From a virus: a DNA stretch of 41,110 nt. Positions 1 through 6,343 of this stretch are shown in pieces. Position 1 is the first letter of the stretch; the number at the start of each line of letters is the position of its first letter. The DNA is taken from IMG/VR virus record IMGVR_UViG_3300025141_000238, positions 1-41,110 of that record; one strand, given 5' to 3'. The notes under the pieces are model-generated. The model was not told the DNA's origin. It worked only from the letters and a program-made list of their open reading frames with translations, and ran no database searches. The position numbers and the translations under genes were made by a program.

Positions 1-283
1 GATTAAGTTTCAGCGACTCCCGATCATGCCAGACACTTCAGCGGTATTTACGTCCACTTCGTCCTCATGAATAACTCGGCGTTACGATCCAAGTAGCTCA
101 GTCAAATGTCTCCACCCGTTCTCACTCACGACGCCATCCTCGCCGACCCGACCTGGGTAAGGAACTTATTGCTATTCGTACAGGTCCGATTTATGTAAGT
201 ACGAATAACCTATGGGTAACTATCCCACTTCAATCATCAGGTGTAGTAACCCCCGACTAGCCAGTGGTGAAACCAGCATGACT
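1..283. other. Left-end region without a clear gene
   Basis: No minus-strand gene can be read here. On the plus strand one frame is open from about 75 to the TAG ending at 260; its last ~35 codons look like protein (contains AIRTGPIYVSTNNLWVT) but it has no ATG start. Other plus frames each hold short coding-like stretches broken by stops, and bases 1-180 look more GC-rich than the rest. This could be the decayed or mis-sequenced 3' end of a plus-strand gene, or a contig end. I see no tRNA, promoter or terminator. Confidence 0.3.
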
Positions 284-601
284 CTATTTATCCTTCAACC
301 TAAACAAAGACTCTCTTTCTCTTGAAAGCAACTGACCTTGTAAAGCATGAACTTGATCTAATAACTTACCTTCTTTATCGCTGCTGTCTTTTCGGATATC
401 AGATATTACACGATCATATCGTTCACGCATAACCTCTATCCTACGTTCATAACCAGCGTCAATCTCTTTTAATTGAGACTGAAAAGAAGCGACAAGTTTC
501 TCAAATTTCTTCTGCATATTGATATGCTGCCAAACAAGAAAAGCCGCAAAAGAACCAAGAGCACCAAAGTCTAGTATTTGAGAGATTATCTGATCTGTCA
601 T
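284..601 (-). CDS. Small membrane-anchored coiled-coil protein (holin-like topology)
   Basis: 105 residues. One hydrophobic segment near the N-terminus (about residues 8-25, LDFGALGSFAAFLVW) is followed by a long charged helical region rich in K, E, R and Q that should form a coiled coil. This topology resembles BhlA/UviB-type holin-like proteins, which insert in the inner membrane, but single-span coiled-coil proteins of other roles look the same. I start at the ATG at 601, which follows a G-rich Shine-Dalgarno stretch (GGGGGTGATA); a GTG at 607 is also in frame. A weak promoter-like TTGGTT-16-TAAAAT lies just upstream. It is the last gene readable before the left edge. Function inferred from topology only. 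Confidence 0.6.
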   Translation of the reverse strand: MTDQIISQILDFGALGSFAAFLVWQHINMQKKFEKLVASFQSQLKEIDAGYERRIEVMRERYDRVISDIRKDSSDKEGKLLDQVHALQGQLLSRERESLFRLKDK

Positions 602-664
602 TATCACCCCCCAGCAATTTTACCGGGAGTCTACAATCAACCAAGTTTTGATCCAAGAATAATA

Positions 665-982
665 CTAATCTTCCTGCAAAGAAGATTCGTATGCTTCCTC
701 TCTGGCATTCTGATCATCATCCTCCGCTTGCTTCACCAAAGCCTCTTCTGCAAGCTCAGTAAAACTTGGCGATAAACTCTCTAAAAGACGAATTGGTATC
801 TCTGGGTAAACTTTCTTAGTACGAATATACGGGTCTGAATATGTAGCAGAAACCTTAGTAACTTCTACCTCCCCAGGATCTTCAGGTTGCCAGAAGTCAC
901 CCGGATCTCCCGCGTGAATAACACCATCGACCTCAACCTCGATCTCAAACGAAATCCATGTCTTCACCGACCTACCACTCAT
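665..982 (-). CDS. Hypothetical protein, 105 aa
   Basis: I do not recognise this protein. It begins MSGRSVKTWISFEIEVEVDG, suggesting an N-terminal beta-rich domain, and ends in an acidic helical tail rich in E, D and Q. The start is set at the ATG at 982 because a perfect AGGAGG lies six bases upstream; the in-frame upstream extension would overlap the preceding gene and has no ribosome site. It sits 10 bases downstream of the 993-1232 gene and probably shares its promoter at about 1257-1285. No signal peptide or membrane segment is seen. Confidence 0.65.
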   Translation of the reverse strand: MSGRSVKTWISFEIEVEVDGVIHAGDPGDFWQPEDPGEVEVTKVSATYSDPYIRTKKVYPEIPIRLLESLSPSFTELAEEALVKQAEDDDQNAREEAYESSLQED

Positions 983-992
983 TCCAAACCTC

Positions 993-1232
993 CTACCAAC
1001 CACAAAGATGACAAGATACACCGTGGCGACAACCACCATTAACCTGTCTGTGTAAAGTCTCGGCTATAGCTTTAGCCATTTCCTCAGTATCACATTCACA
1101 TATAAACGTAGAAGGTCGCTCTACCTCACCACGGTCGTAAGCACGATGATGAAGACCACGAACGATGAATGTTCCGTCCTCAGAACTAGGCTCTGATATA
1201 ACCTTCTCTACTTTTGAACCATTGAGTAACAC
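993..1232 (-). CDS. Hypothetical small protein with C-terminal Cys/His motif
   Basis: About 79 residues, not recognised. The C-terminus carries C-R-H-G-V-S-C-H-L-C, which could bind a metal. The start is most likely the GTG at 1232: AAGGAGG ends five bases before it, and the predicted transcription start is about 1250. The longer in-frame GTG at 1256 would lie upstream of that transcription start, practically next to the -10 box, so it can be excluded if the promoter is right. First gene after promoter P1; likely cotranscribed with 665-982. Confidence 0.65.
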   Translation of the reverse strand: MLLNGSKVEKVISEPSSEDGTFIVRGLHHRAYDRGEVERPSTFICECDTEEMAKAIAETLHRQVNGGCRHGVSCHLCGW

Positions 1233-1256
1233 GAAAACCTCCTTGTTTATACACAC

Positions 1257-1285
1257 ACAATATAAAAACAGGTAGTCTCTGTCAA
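1257..1285 (-). promoter_or_regulatory. Sigma70-like promoter P1
   Basis: On the minus strand TTGACA (1280-1285) is followed after 17 bases by TATTGT (1257-1262). The predicted start is an A at about 1250, giving an 18-nt leader holding AAGGAGG for the gene starting at 1232. The spacer is nearly identical to that of the promoter at 3045-3073. Confidence 0.75.
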
Positions 1286-1299
1286 GTACTATTTAGATA

Positions 1300-1557
1300 T
1301 TACACCGTAACGCATGCCTGTCTGTTGGGCATCCATTCATCATCCCGCAACATTTCCGTTAAGAAGTCACCAACCTTAACGTCTTTCGCCCCATCAACTT
1401 CCCATCCGAGCCTTTTCGACCCTTCGACATAGTCAAAGACTAAGGTCTCATCGCCTAGTAGGGATTCACTAACGAGGAACAATCCCCATTCCCCCATTTT
1501 GACAACGACCTGTCTTTCATTCAGAATTTTGACAATCCGATTATCCTGCATCAACAT
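1300..1557 (-). CDS. Hypothetical protein, 85 aa
   Basis: Not recognised. A compact mixed alpha/beta sequence of 85 residues (begins MLMQDNRIVKILNERQVVVK) without cysteines in motif spacing, membrane segments or signal peptide. ATG at 1557 is preceded by GAGGTGA with a four-base spacer. It follows the 1562-2644 gene by four bases, so the two are almost certainly cotranscribed from the promoter near 3045. Short host-directed early proteins are often of this kind, but nothing in the sequence shows that. Confidence 0.65.
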   Translation of the reverse strand: MLMQDNRIVKILNERQVVVKMGEWGLFLVSESLLGDETLVFDYVEGSKRLGWEVDGAKDVKVGDFLTEMLRDDEWMPNRQACVTV

Positions 1558-1561
1558 AAAA

Positions 1562-2644
1562 TCACCTCAAATCCTGGCTATTGATTGGACTATACATACC
1601 AAAGAAAAGCGTATCTAGGTCTAACCATTGATGGTACACAGGCGCATTGACTTGCCTTTCTACAATCAAAGACCTCATGAATTCTAAAACGTAATCTTTA
1701 TCAATAGTTTTGTTTAAAATTAAAGCATGTAGAGCAGCAATTCTACCAAGCCTGTCTGGAGAAAATACATCTTCACTGAACTCGTCCAATATAGTGGAAC
1801 TTAAACCCAGTTCTGAGTCGCCTACATGTGCACATGCCAAGAACTCCATAGCGTGTCTCTGAGCACTGTTATATTCTGGACTATTCAAAAAAGTGCGATA
1901 GTCGGTCCCTAAAGCGGAAAACCAATCCCATGCATCAGGTAAAAACCCCCACATAGAAGCATTCTTTTTTAACTCAGGAAACTTGTCTTTAGAAACTCCA
2001 GCTTGTTCAAAAGCTGTACGACACAAGACAGTGGCTAAAAGCCTCTGACGTACATGAGCATCGACGACTGGTTTGAAAGACTCCTCAAAAACCTGAGTAG
2101 AAAGTTTACGTACAAACTCTTTGATTTTAGGATGTTTGCCACGGTTCACATCGACGTTAAACCCATGTACAAGCTGGTGATACTCGACAGAGTCAATAAA
2201 GTCTGACTGCTCAACCAAAACCCTTTCTTCAGACTGTTTAGGCCAACCAAACCCATCCTTTGGAAGTTCTTCATATCGAACAACTTTGTATATTTTCCAG
2301 AGCACTCTCTGGTCGTTACTGTCGGATTGATGTTTTTCAATAAATTTATTCTTTTCAGAAATAGCATCATCAAGGTTTTGGTACAACACGTCACCTCCCA
2401 CTTCAAACGGTGGAAGACAGTGACTCAACACAGCGTCACTCGGATCAGAAAAACGCTGGGCGTGACATGCATCCCAAAGCATATCCCAGTCGAGTAAAGC
2501 AAGAGCATTCGTGTACTTAATCTCAGTGTCATAGTCTGGAAAAAACATATGCATAATATCATTGTGCCACCATGACTCTTCAGTCGTTTTTGGCGCAATG
2601 ACTGCAAAGACTTCATAACCAGTAAGGCAGTTGTGTCTAGTCAT
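1562..2644 (-). CDS. Hypothetical protein, 360 aa
   Basis: Not recognised. A 360-residue soluble protein rich in aromatic residues (several W, F and Y). The N-terminal ~130 residues look mixed alpha/beta (begins MTRHNCLTGYEVFAVIAPK); the C-terminal half is predominantly helical, with helices around residues 200-345. No membrane segment, signal peptide or familiar nucleotide-binding motif is visible. Its ATG overlaps the stop of the upstream 2641-3018 gene as ATGA, which indicates translational coupling, and it is the largest gene of the small-gene region on the left. Confidence 0.7.
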   Translation of the reverse strand: MTRHNCLTGYEVFAVIAPKTTEESWWHNDIMHMFFPDYDTEIKYTNALALLDWDMLWDACHAQRFSDPSDAVLSHCLPPFEVGGDVLYQNLDDAISEKNKFIEKHQSDSNDQRVLWKIYKVVRYEELPKDGFGWPKQSEERVLVEQSDFIDSVEYHQLVHGFNVDVNRGKHPKIKEFVRKLSTQVFEESFKPVVDAHVRQRLLATVLCRTAFEQAGVSKDKFPELKKNASMWGFLPDAWDWFSALGTDYRTFLNSPEYNSAQRHAMEFLACAHVGDSELGLSSTILDEFSEDVFSPDRLGRIAALHALILNKTIDKDYVLEFMRSLIVERQVNAPVYHQWLDLDTLFFGMYSPINSQDLR

Positions 2645-3018
2645 TCTTCACCACCCTTTGATAGAAATTTTTCAAAAACTTCTTCAGTGATTCTTTTTGC
2701 TTGATCATAAGTTATGGGCCTGTACTCCTCCTCATCCAAGTCACCGTTAGCAGACCACTCCTGCATTCGAGCCTCAACGCTCTGAACGAACTCTTTTCCC
2801 AGTTCTTTTACATCTAGGGCGGGACCCCAGGTAACATGCCCAGAGCCGTCTTCACACAACTTAAACCTACAGTGACTAAACGAGATATTGGTCGGCTTCC
2901 CAGACGCATCCCTGTCAATATGAAAATAAGCCTCCACCCTAGACTCCACGTCCATGTGAAACTTCTCGGTGTGATCTTCAATCCACTTGTAATCAAACCC
3001 ATAGTGATTCTTTTTCAT
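2641..3018 (-). CDS. Hypothetical protein, 125 aa
   Basis: Not recognised. 125 residues, charged and soluble, with a beta-rich middle (residues ~25-60) and a helical acidic C-terminus ending in GGEE. ATG at 3018 follows GGGGTAAATA. It is the first gene behind promoter P2 (predicted start about 3038, leader about 20 nt). Its stop overlaps the start of the next gene by four bases (ATGA). Confidence 0.7.
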   Translation of the reverse strand: MKKNHYGFDYKWIEDHTEKFHMDVESRVEAYFHIDRDASGKPTNISFSHCRFKLCEDGSGHVTWGPALDVKELGKEFVQSVEARMQEWSANGDLDEEEYRPITYDQAKRITEEVFEKFLSKGGEE

Positions 3019-3020
3019 TA

Positions 3021-3049
3021 TTTACCCCTATACTTTATACACGTATAAT
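3021..3049 (+). promoter_or_regulatory. Candidate plus-strand promoter, divergent from P2
   Basis: TATAAT at 3044-3049 on the plus strand with TTTACC 17 bases upstream (3021-3026). The -10 is perfect and the -35 is weak. It overlaps the -10 of the minus-strand promoter P2 almost base for base, so the two could not be occupied at once. It would drive the plus-strand ORF at 3100-3279. Confidence 0.4.
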
Positions 3050-3073
3050 ATAAAAACAGGTAGTCTACGTCAA
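3045..3073 (-). promoter_or_regulatory. Sigma70-like promoter P2
   Basis: On the minus strand TTGACG (3068-3073) and TATTAT (3045-3050) are 17 bases apart. Predicted start is an A near 3038. Spacer AGACTACCTGTTTTTA is shared with promoter P1 at 1257-1285, as are AGTAC upstream and GTGTATAAA downstream. Confidence 0.75.
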
Positions 3074-3099
3074 GTACTTATTTTGGTACTCGTAAATAA

Positions 3100-3279
3100 A
3101 TGCCCGGTTTCACCCGTTTCTTTGCCACACAACACAAACTCAACAAGGAGGTTTCAAACGCTAATGCCATGTTACCGGACGGGGCTACTACTTCAATGGA
3201 GGATGGTTCGCAAATACTACCATCCGACACACGGTATGCTCATGTCATTAAACTATTCTATAACCTTGATCCGATATAA
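3100..3279 (+). CDS. Putative plus-strand small protein, 59 aa
   Basis: The only convincing plus-strand ORF. It begins MPGFTRFFATQHKLNKEV and ends IKLFYNLDPI; residue use is that of an ordinary soluble protein and no minus-strand frame is open across 3100-3247. A divergent TATAAT promoter sits 50 bases upstream. Against it: no clear Shine-Dalgarno sequence before the ATG, and the last 32 bases overlap the 3' end of the minus-strand gene at 3248-3436, tail to tail. Not recognised as any family. If real it is transcribed against the surrounding operons and could have a regulatory role, which is inference. Confidence 0.45.
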   Translation: MPGFTRFFATQHKLNKEVSNANAMLPDGATTSMEDGSQILPSDTRYAHVIKLFYNLDPI

Positions 3280-3436
3280 AGTCCAAAGCAGACTGCTCGA
3301 TATCGTCTGCCATCTCAGGGCAGTAATCTGGGTCTGAACCATCAGAAAACTTATCTACCCAACCGAGAGACTCAGCAAACTCTATTGTGGGTCCGAATCC
3401 ATCATATACATAATACTTAGGAGGATTGTCTGTCAT
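3248..3436 (-). CDS. Hypothetical protein, 62 aa
   Basis: Not recognised. 62 residues, acidic, with an aromatic N-terminal stretch (PPKYYVYDGFGPTIEFAE) and a helical C-terminus. ATG at 3436 has AGGTGATTT just upstream, a good ribosome site. It follows the winged-helix gene 3440-3625 by three bases, so it belongs to the operon driven by the promoter at 4018-4046. Its last 32 bases overlap the plus-strand ORF 3100-3279. Confidence 0.65.
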   Translation of the reverse strand: MTDNPPKYYVYDGFGPTIEFAESLGWVDKFSDGSDPDYCPEMADDIEQSALDFISDQGYRIV

Positions 3437-3439
3437 AAA

Positions 3440-3625
3440 TCACCTATTCTTTAAAGTTAACCAACGCTCACCCAAAGGTGTGATGGTCCATCCTGTATGA
3501 CGCTTACCTGTCACAAAACCTTTTTTATGTAGCTTCTCTAAAGTACTCCTGGGTTTAGACAGTTGTCCTTTTTCATAAACTTCTCGGAGTACGCTTTCTT
3601 GCACAGGTGTCACTTTACGCTTCAT
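3440..3625 (-). CDS. Small winged-helix DNA-binding-like protein
   Basis: 61 residues with the pattern of a minimal winged helix: helix 1 (TPVQESVLREVYEKG), a second helix ending in a recognition-like helix (SKPRSTLEKLHKKGFV) and a beta-hairpin wing with basic residues (TGKRHTGWTITPLG). MarR/PadR-type single wHTH phage proteins have this layout. It probably binds DNA as a small regulator, target unknown. ATG at 3625 has only a weak AAGAG upstream; it follows 3634-3900 by eight bases. Confidence 0.6.
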   Translation of the reverse strand: MKRKVTPVQESVLREVYEKGQLSKPRSTLEKLHKKGFVTGKRHTGWTITPLGERWLTLKNR

Positions 3626-3633
3626 ACTAACTC

Positions 3634-3900
3634 TTAAATGAAAGGGGTTTGTGTTCCGTGAGGGAACAGTTTCATAATCTCCTTTGACTTATTAACAGTG
3701 AACTCATTTCTGGAATCGAAATGGGATTGTTCTGACCACTCTTCGATGGTTCGTAAAAACAAAGAGAAAATGTTTTGTTGCAGGGTTTTGTGCTCTCGCA
3801 TCACTTCTTTTGCAAACTCAGTCCTTTCCAGACACATCACGTTTGAGAAGTCAGAAAGGGTCTTTACCGCGTCTTTTGCTGTGCTTTTTTGAGTAGACAT
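3634..3900 (-). CDS. Hypothetical helical protein, 88 aa
   Basis: Not recognised. 88 residues starting MSTQKSTAKDAVKTLSDF, mostly helical and likely small and soluble. The ATG at 3900 is chosen because AGGAGATGTT lies directly upstream. The reading frame stays open upstream to about 4055, past a GTG at 3960, with strongly protein-like codons but no earlier start codon (see findings). First gene behind promoter P3. Confidence 0.6.
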   Translation of the reverse strand: MSTQKSTAKDAVKTLSDFSNVMCLERTEFAKEVMREHKTLQQNIFSLFLRTIEEWSEQSHFDSRNEFTVNKSKEIMKLFPHGTQTPFI

Positions 3901-4017
3901 AACATCTCCTGTCGTATTTATATAAGTCAAATAATAAGGGCCTTTCACCCTATCGCCCACTTTGTATTTGCATCTTGTGGCGTTGGGAAGTTCACAAGCC
4001 CTGCCTCTATGAACTGA

Positions 4018-4046
4018 ACAATAACAAGGTGTAGAATACCTGTCAA
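4018..4046 (-). promoter_or_regulatory. Sigma70-like promoter P3
   Basis: On the minus strand TTGACA (4041-4046) and TATTGT (4018-4023) are separated by 17 bases. Predicted start is near 4011. It lies just after the stop of 4063-4302 and before the 3900-3248 gene group. Confidence 0.7.
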
Positions 4047-4062
4047 GTAAATTTTAACACTA

Positions 4063-4302
4063 CTAAGTATCTTTTTTATTTTTACTTTCGTAGTATTCGT
4101 TCATGTCGTGTATAAAATTTCTTGCAGTTTCAATATCTAGTAAGGGTACGCTATCTAATTTACCAGACTTAACGGCGTCCTCTGCGTCTTCTAGGGCCTC
4201 TTCAAATAAATCTCCCAAAGCATTATCAAACACAACCTCGTACATCTTCTCCATCATGAGAAGCCCTTTGGCAACACCTTTAGTCATTCTTGGTCGTTTC
4301 AT
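4063..4302 (-). CDS. Hypothetical acidic helical protein, 79 aa
   Basis: Not recognised. About 79 residues, nearly all helical, with an acidic central part (LFEEALEDAEDAVKSGK) and a basic start (MKRPRMTKGVAKG). Two in-frame starts are possible: ATG at 4311 with only a poor ribosome site, and ATG at 4302 preceded by GGGGATT, which I prefer. Last gene of the group running from the tRNA-Arg promoter through 4783, 4520 and this gene. Confidence 0.6.
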   Translation of the reverse strand: MKRPRMTKGVAKGLLMMEKMYEVVFDNALGDLFEEALEDAEDAVKSGKLDSVPLLDIETARNFIHDMNEYYESKNKKDT

Positions 4303-4313
4303 AATCCCCATTC

Positions 4314-4520
4314 TTAAAAACTTTGCGGAAACTCATCTGGGCTTGGGTTCTTCTCTTCCCACAACACGTCATCACAAGTCTCACATACTAACCTAACACA
4401 CAAGACCCTCTCGTTAACAAAACAAGTAAACTCTCCAGACAAACCCTCATAGCATACAACACACTGTATATCGTGCCCTTTGTGCTTCATGAGCGTATCA
4501 AAAGATATCTTCCCCGTCAT
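4314..4520 (-). CDS. Small zinc-ribbon-like protein, 68 aa
   Basis: Two CxxC pairs, CVVC near residue 20 and CETC near residue 47, are about 27 residues apart, the arrangement of a treble-clef or zinc-ribbon knuckle; family not recognised. The ATG at 4520 overlaps the stop of the upstream gene as ATGA and is preceded by GGAA, so I take it over an in-frame ATG at 4553 that lies inside the upstream gene. Probably a metal-binding protein acting on nucleic acid or another protein; the role is not visible. Confidence 0.6.
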   Translation of the reverse strand: MTGKISFDTLMKHKGHDIQCVVCYEGLSGEFTCFVNERVLCVRLVCETCDDVLWEEKNPSPDEFPQSF

Positions 4521-4783
4521 GCTTCCGTATTCCAACCGCCATTCATCATGCAATGAAGCATGTGAGAGCGGACATGCTTAACAGAGGAAAATTCTTTTTT
4601 TCTAGCGTTATCTTTTAAATCAAGAAGCCAGGTTACCTTTGGTCTACTATGCCTTTCTAATTTGACAGCCTTTCTAAACACACTACCTACAACATCCCCA
4701 AATACTAAAACGTCATAGTGCGCCTCAGAATCCGACACATCATTTTTACGCAAAACTATCTCTTTACATGGCTTACTAGACAT
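4517..4783 (-). CDS. Hypothetical basic protein, 88 aa
   Basis: Not recognised. 88 residues, basic (many K, R and H), no membrane segment. It begins MSSKPCKEIVLRKNDVSD, has a short beta-rich middle and a helix near the end. ATG at 4783 has GAGG about ten bases upstream. It lies directly downstream of the tRNA-Arg gene and would be released from the same transcript after tRNA processing. Its stop overlaps the next gene's start (ATGA). Confidence 0.6.
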   Translation of the reverse strand: MSSKPCKEIVLRKNDVSDSEAHYDVLVFGDVVGSVFRKAVKLERHSRPKVTWLLDLKDNARKKEFSSVKHVRSHMLHCMMNGGWNTEA

Positions 4784-4816
4784 TACAAATTAACCTCTTA
4801 ATTAAATACAAGTTAG

Positions 4817-4890
4817 TACCCTCTAGTGGACTCGAACCACTGACCCTCGGCTTAGAAGGCCGATGCTCTATCCAACTGAGCTAAGAGGGC
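4817..4890 (-). tRNA. tRNA-Arg (anticodon UCU)
   Basis: Cloverleaf on the minus strand: 7-bp acceptor stem (with one G-U at position 1), D arm with TAGCTCAGTTGGATAGAGC, anticodon stem TCGGC/GCCGA with loop CTTCTAA (anticodon TCT, reads AGA), T arm with GGTTCGAGTCC. No CCA is encoded; the bases after the discriminator A are CTA. A promoter 12 bases upstream would start the transcript about five bases before the tRNA, so the RNA probably depends on RNase P and host CCA addition. Confidence 0.93.
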
Positions 4891-4901
4891 AGCATATAAA
4901 T

Positions 4902-4930
4902 ATAGTAGTCTAACAAGAATACACAATCAA
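4902..4930 (-). promoter_or_regulatory. Sigma70-like promoter P4 for tRNA-Arg
   Basis: On the minus strand TTGATT (4925-4930) and TACTAT (4902-4907) with a 17-base spacer. Predicted start is an A near 4895, five bases before the tRNA 5' end at 4890. Confidence 0.7.
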
Positions 4931-4958
4931 GGAAAAATATATCTTTTTAACTACTAAA

Positions 4959-5282
4959 TCACGGGATCATGTCGTTACCTACCCCAATTCCAGCCCTGAC
5001 CATAAGCAGCATTAGGGTAGAACCAAGAGACATAGCCACGGCAGTGACAGTGCAAAGTTTAATTCTAACAACGAGATCCTTTTGATCTATGAAAAATAGA
5101 ACACTAGGAAGGTTCAAAAAAGGCAACGCAACACCAAGAAAAGCCTGTAATACAATCCAATCGTGATTGATTGCATAGCTGTACCAGTTAGCCCAAAAGT
5201 CGGTGATAAAAGCAAGAACAAACACAGTCATATACATATGTCTATTCAACCAACCCCAAAGGCTATGCACGTTAGCAAGCAT
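4959..5282 (-). CDS. Small integral membrane protein, three spans
   Basis: 107 residues with three hydrophobic segments, at about 16-36 (MTVFVLAFITDFWANWY), 44-64 and 77-97, joined by short loops, the middle one containing DQKDLVVRIK. No signal peptidase site. It should sit in the inner membrane. A holin or superinfection-exclusion protein could look like this; nothing in the sequence decides. ATG at 5282 has AAGGAG; the gene overlaps the end of the upstream gene by 11 bases, which suggests coupling. Confidence 0.65.
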   Translation of the reverse strand: MLANVHSLWGWLNRHMYMTVFVLAFITDFWANWYSYAINHDWIVLQAFLGVALPFLNLPSVLFFIDQKDLVVRIKLCTVTAVAMSLGSTLMLLMVRAGIGVGNDMIP

Positions 5283-5478
5283 TTCTCTCCTTTAACCACT
5301 CTTTCCAGCCGTCCATCAAAGCCTCGTAAGGTTTTACGTCCAATTCGTCTCCAAGGTGGAGTAAGTCCCTTATGGCGTGTGTGAACATCTGTTTGTCGTT
5401 GGAGTTTGTCGTATTTTGACAAGTTATGGCGTTTAACGCCACACGAGCGCGTTCCCTTCTATCTTGAATATTTTCCAT
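5272..5478 (-). CDS. Hypothetical helical protein, 68 aa
   Basis: Not recognised. 68 residues, mainly helical, charged at both ends (MENIQDRRERARVALNA at the N-terminus, DGWKEWLKERNAC at the C-terminus), with two cysteines. ATG at 5478 has AGG about eleven bases upstream. Its stop lies 11 bases inside the following membrane-protein gene, so the two are likely translated together. Confidence 0.55.
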   Translation of the reverse strand: MENIQDRRERARVALNAITCQNTTNSNDKQMFTHAIRDLLHLGDELDVKPYEALMDGWKEWLKERNAC

Positions 5479-5491
5479 TTTGATAAACCTG

Positions 5492-5863
5492 TTAAAACTT
5501 GCTGATCACAATACTAATATCAGAACTAGCAGTTAAATCGCTCCATGCAACTGTGATCCTGGTAAAATGTTTAAGTGATGATGTATGGCTATCCTCACTA
5601 AAGATAAATAATGCGTCCGTAGCGGCGCGTCCAGCGTCAGGATCACCCCCGGTGATTATTGAACCTCGGTCGGACTCAAACCCAGTTATGGCTCCGTACA
5701 CGTTTACCTTCGCGGTTGATACACTTCCTGCATCAGCAGTTTTACCACTACTGTCTCTAACAAAATACCTAATGGCAACGTTCTGTTCCTCTTCCAAAGA
5801 GAAAGAAACACTGCCCGACGTATCGGTAGAGTATTTTACTAAAGTTTGTTTAGTCACAGACAT
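5492..5863 (-). CDS. Beta-rich protein, 123 aa, possibly virion-associated
   Basis: A Ser/Thr-rich, beta-strand-rich protein (VSFSLEEEQNVAIRYFVRD, later VNVYGAITGFE) with no cysteine, signal peptide or membrane segment. Such composition is common in minor virion proteins, and the two large virion proteins of this window have the same flavour, but that is all the support. ATG at 5863 overlaps the end of the upstream gene; a GTG at 5857 is an alternative. Confidence 0.55.
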   Translation of the reverse strand: MSVTKQTLVKYSTDTSGSVSFSLEEEQNVAIRYFVRDSSGKTADAGSVSTAKVNVYGAITGFESDRGSIITGGDPDAGRAATDALFIFSEDSHTSSLKHFTRITVAWSDLTASSDISIVISKF

Positions 5864-6116
5864 CTAATTCAACCACTATTGGACCGTTCTCACCAACGTA
5901 AGTACCAGTAACATTATATTCCATATAGTCCACCGCATCATCGTGCGATGACCCATCCCTTTCAACCATGACGTTAACGCATTTAGTATAGTCGTACACC
6001 GCAACGTCAAGCATTCCAGTTCTTCGACCAACACCTACCAAAGCATCATCAAATCCGTCAAGAAACAAAGCATCAGGATTACATACAGAAAGTTTTTCTT
6101 TTATTATATCAACCAT
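5850..6116 (-). CDS. Conserved phage-type hypothetical protein, 88 aa
   Basis: The core (DALVGVGRR, then LDVAVYDYTKCVNVMVERDG, then EYNVTGTYVGEN) matches a pattern I know from many tailed-phage genomes: a ~90-residue protein with a GVGRR motif, a YDYxKC motif and a terminal YVGE-x-x-P motif. No function is known to me. The ATG at 6116 follows the upstream stop directly; longer in-frame starts overlap that gene and lack support. Likely a small soluble alpha/beta protein. Confidence 0.7.
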   Translation of the reverse strand: MVDIIKEKLSVCNPDALFLDGFDDALVGVGRRTGMLDVAVYDYTKCVNVMVERDGSSHDDAVDYMEYNVTGTYVGENGPIVVELDVCD

Positions 6117-6118
6117 GT

Positions 6119-6343
6119 CTAGCCCGAGTAATAAGCGTCGAAACCCGTTTTGCTCGATAACACAGTCCAACCGCTATCAGTCGCGTAGGTCTTAGCAAGG
6201 GCCTCAGTAGTAAAAAATGAGTTATTTAATATCCAACTATATGCTTGGTTAGTAAAGTACAAAAAGTCAGCCATACTACCTTCTATCAACCTGTAGCCGG
6301 ATGGTCCTGCCTTATGCCTGTATTGTACCCAAAAATAAATCAT
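6119..6343 (-). CDS. Hypothetical aromatic-rich protein, 74 aa
   Basis: Not recognised. 74 residues rich in Y, F and W (begins MIYFWVQYRHKAGPSGYRL). The ATG at 6343 overlaps the upstream stop (ATGA) and has GGGGAGA just before it; a TTG nine bases upstream is a less likely start. It follows 6340-6744 and precedes the conserved 88-aa gene, all closely spaced, suggesting one operon. Confidence 0.55.
   Translation of the reverse strand: MIYFWVQYRHKAGPSGYRLIEGSMADFLYFTNQAYSWILNNSFFTTEALAKTYATDSGWTVLSSKTGFDAYYSG

Noticed and set aside
91-130. tRNA-like GTAGCTCAGT on the plus strand near the left end
   Set aside because: No acceptor stem, anticodon arm or T arm can be built around it.
983-1039. 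Hydrophobic N-terminal extension (VVVATVYLVIFVV) of the 665-982 gene
   Set aside because: It overlaps the upstream gene and the AGGAGG site points to the ATG at 982, so it is not a signal peptide.
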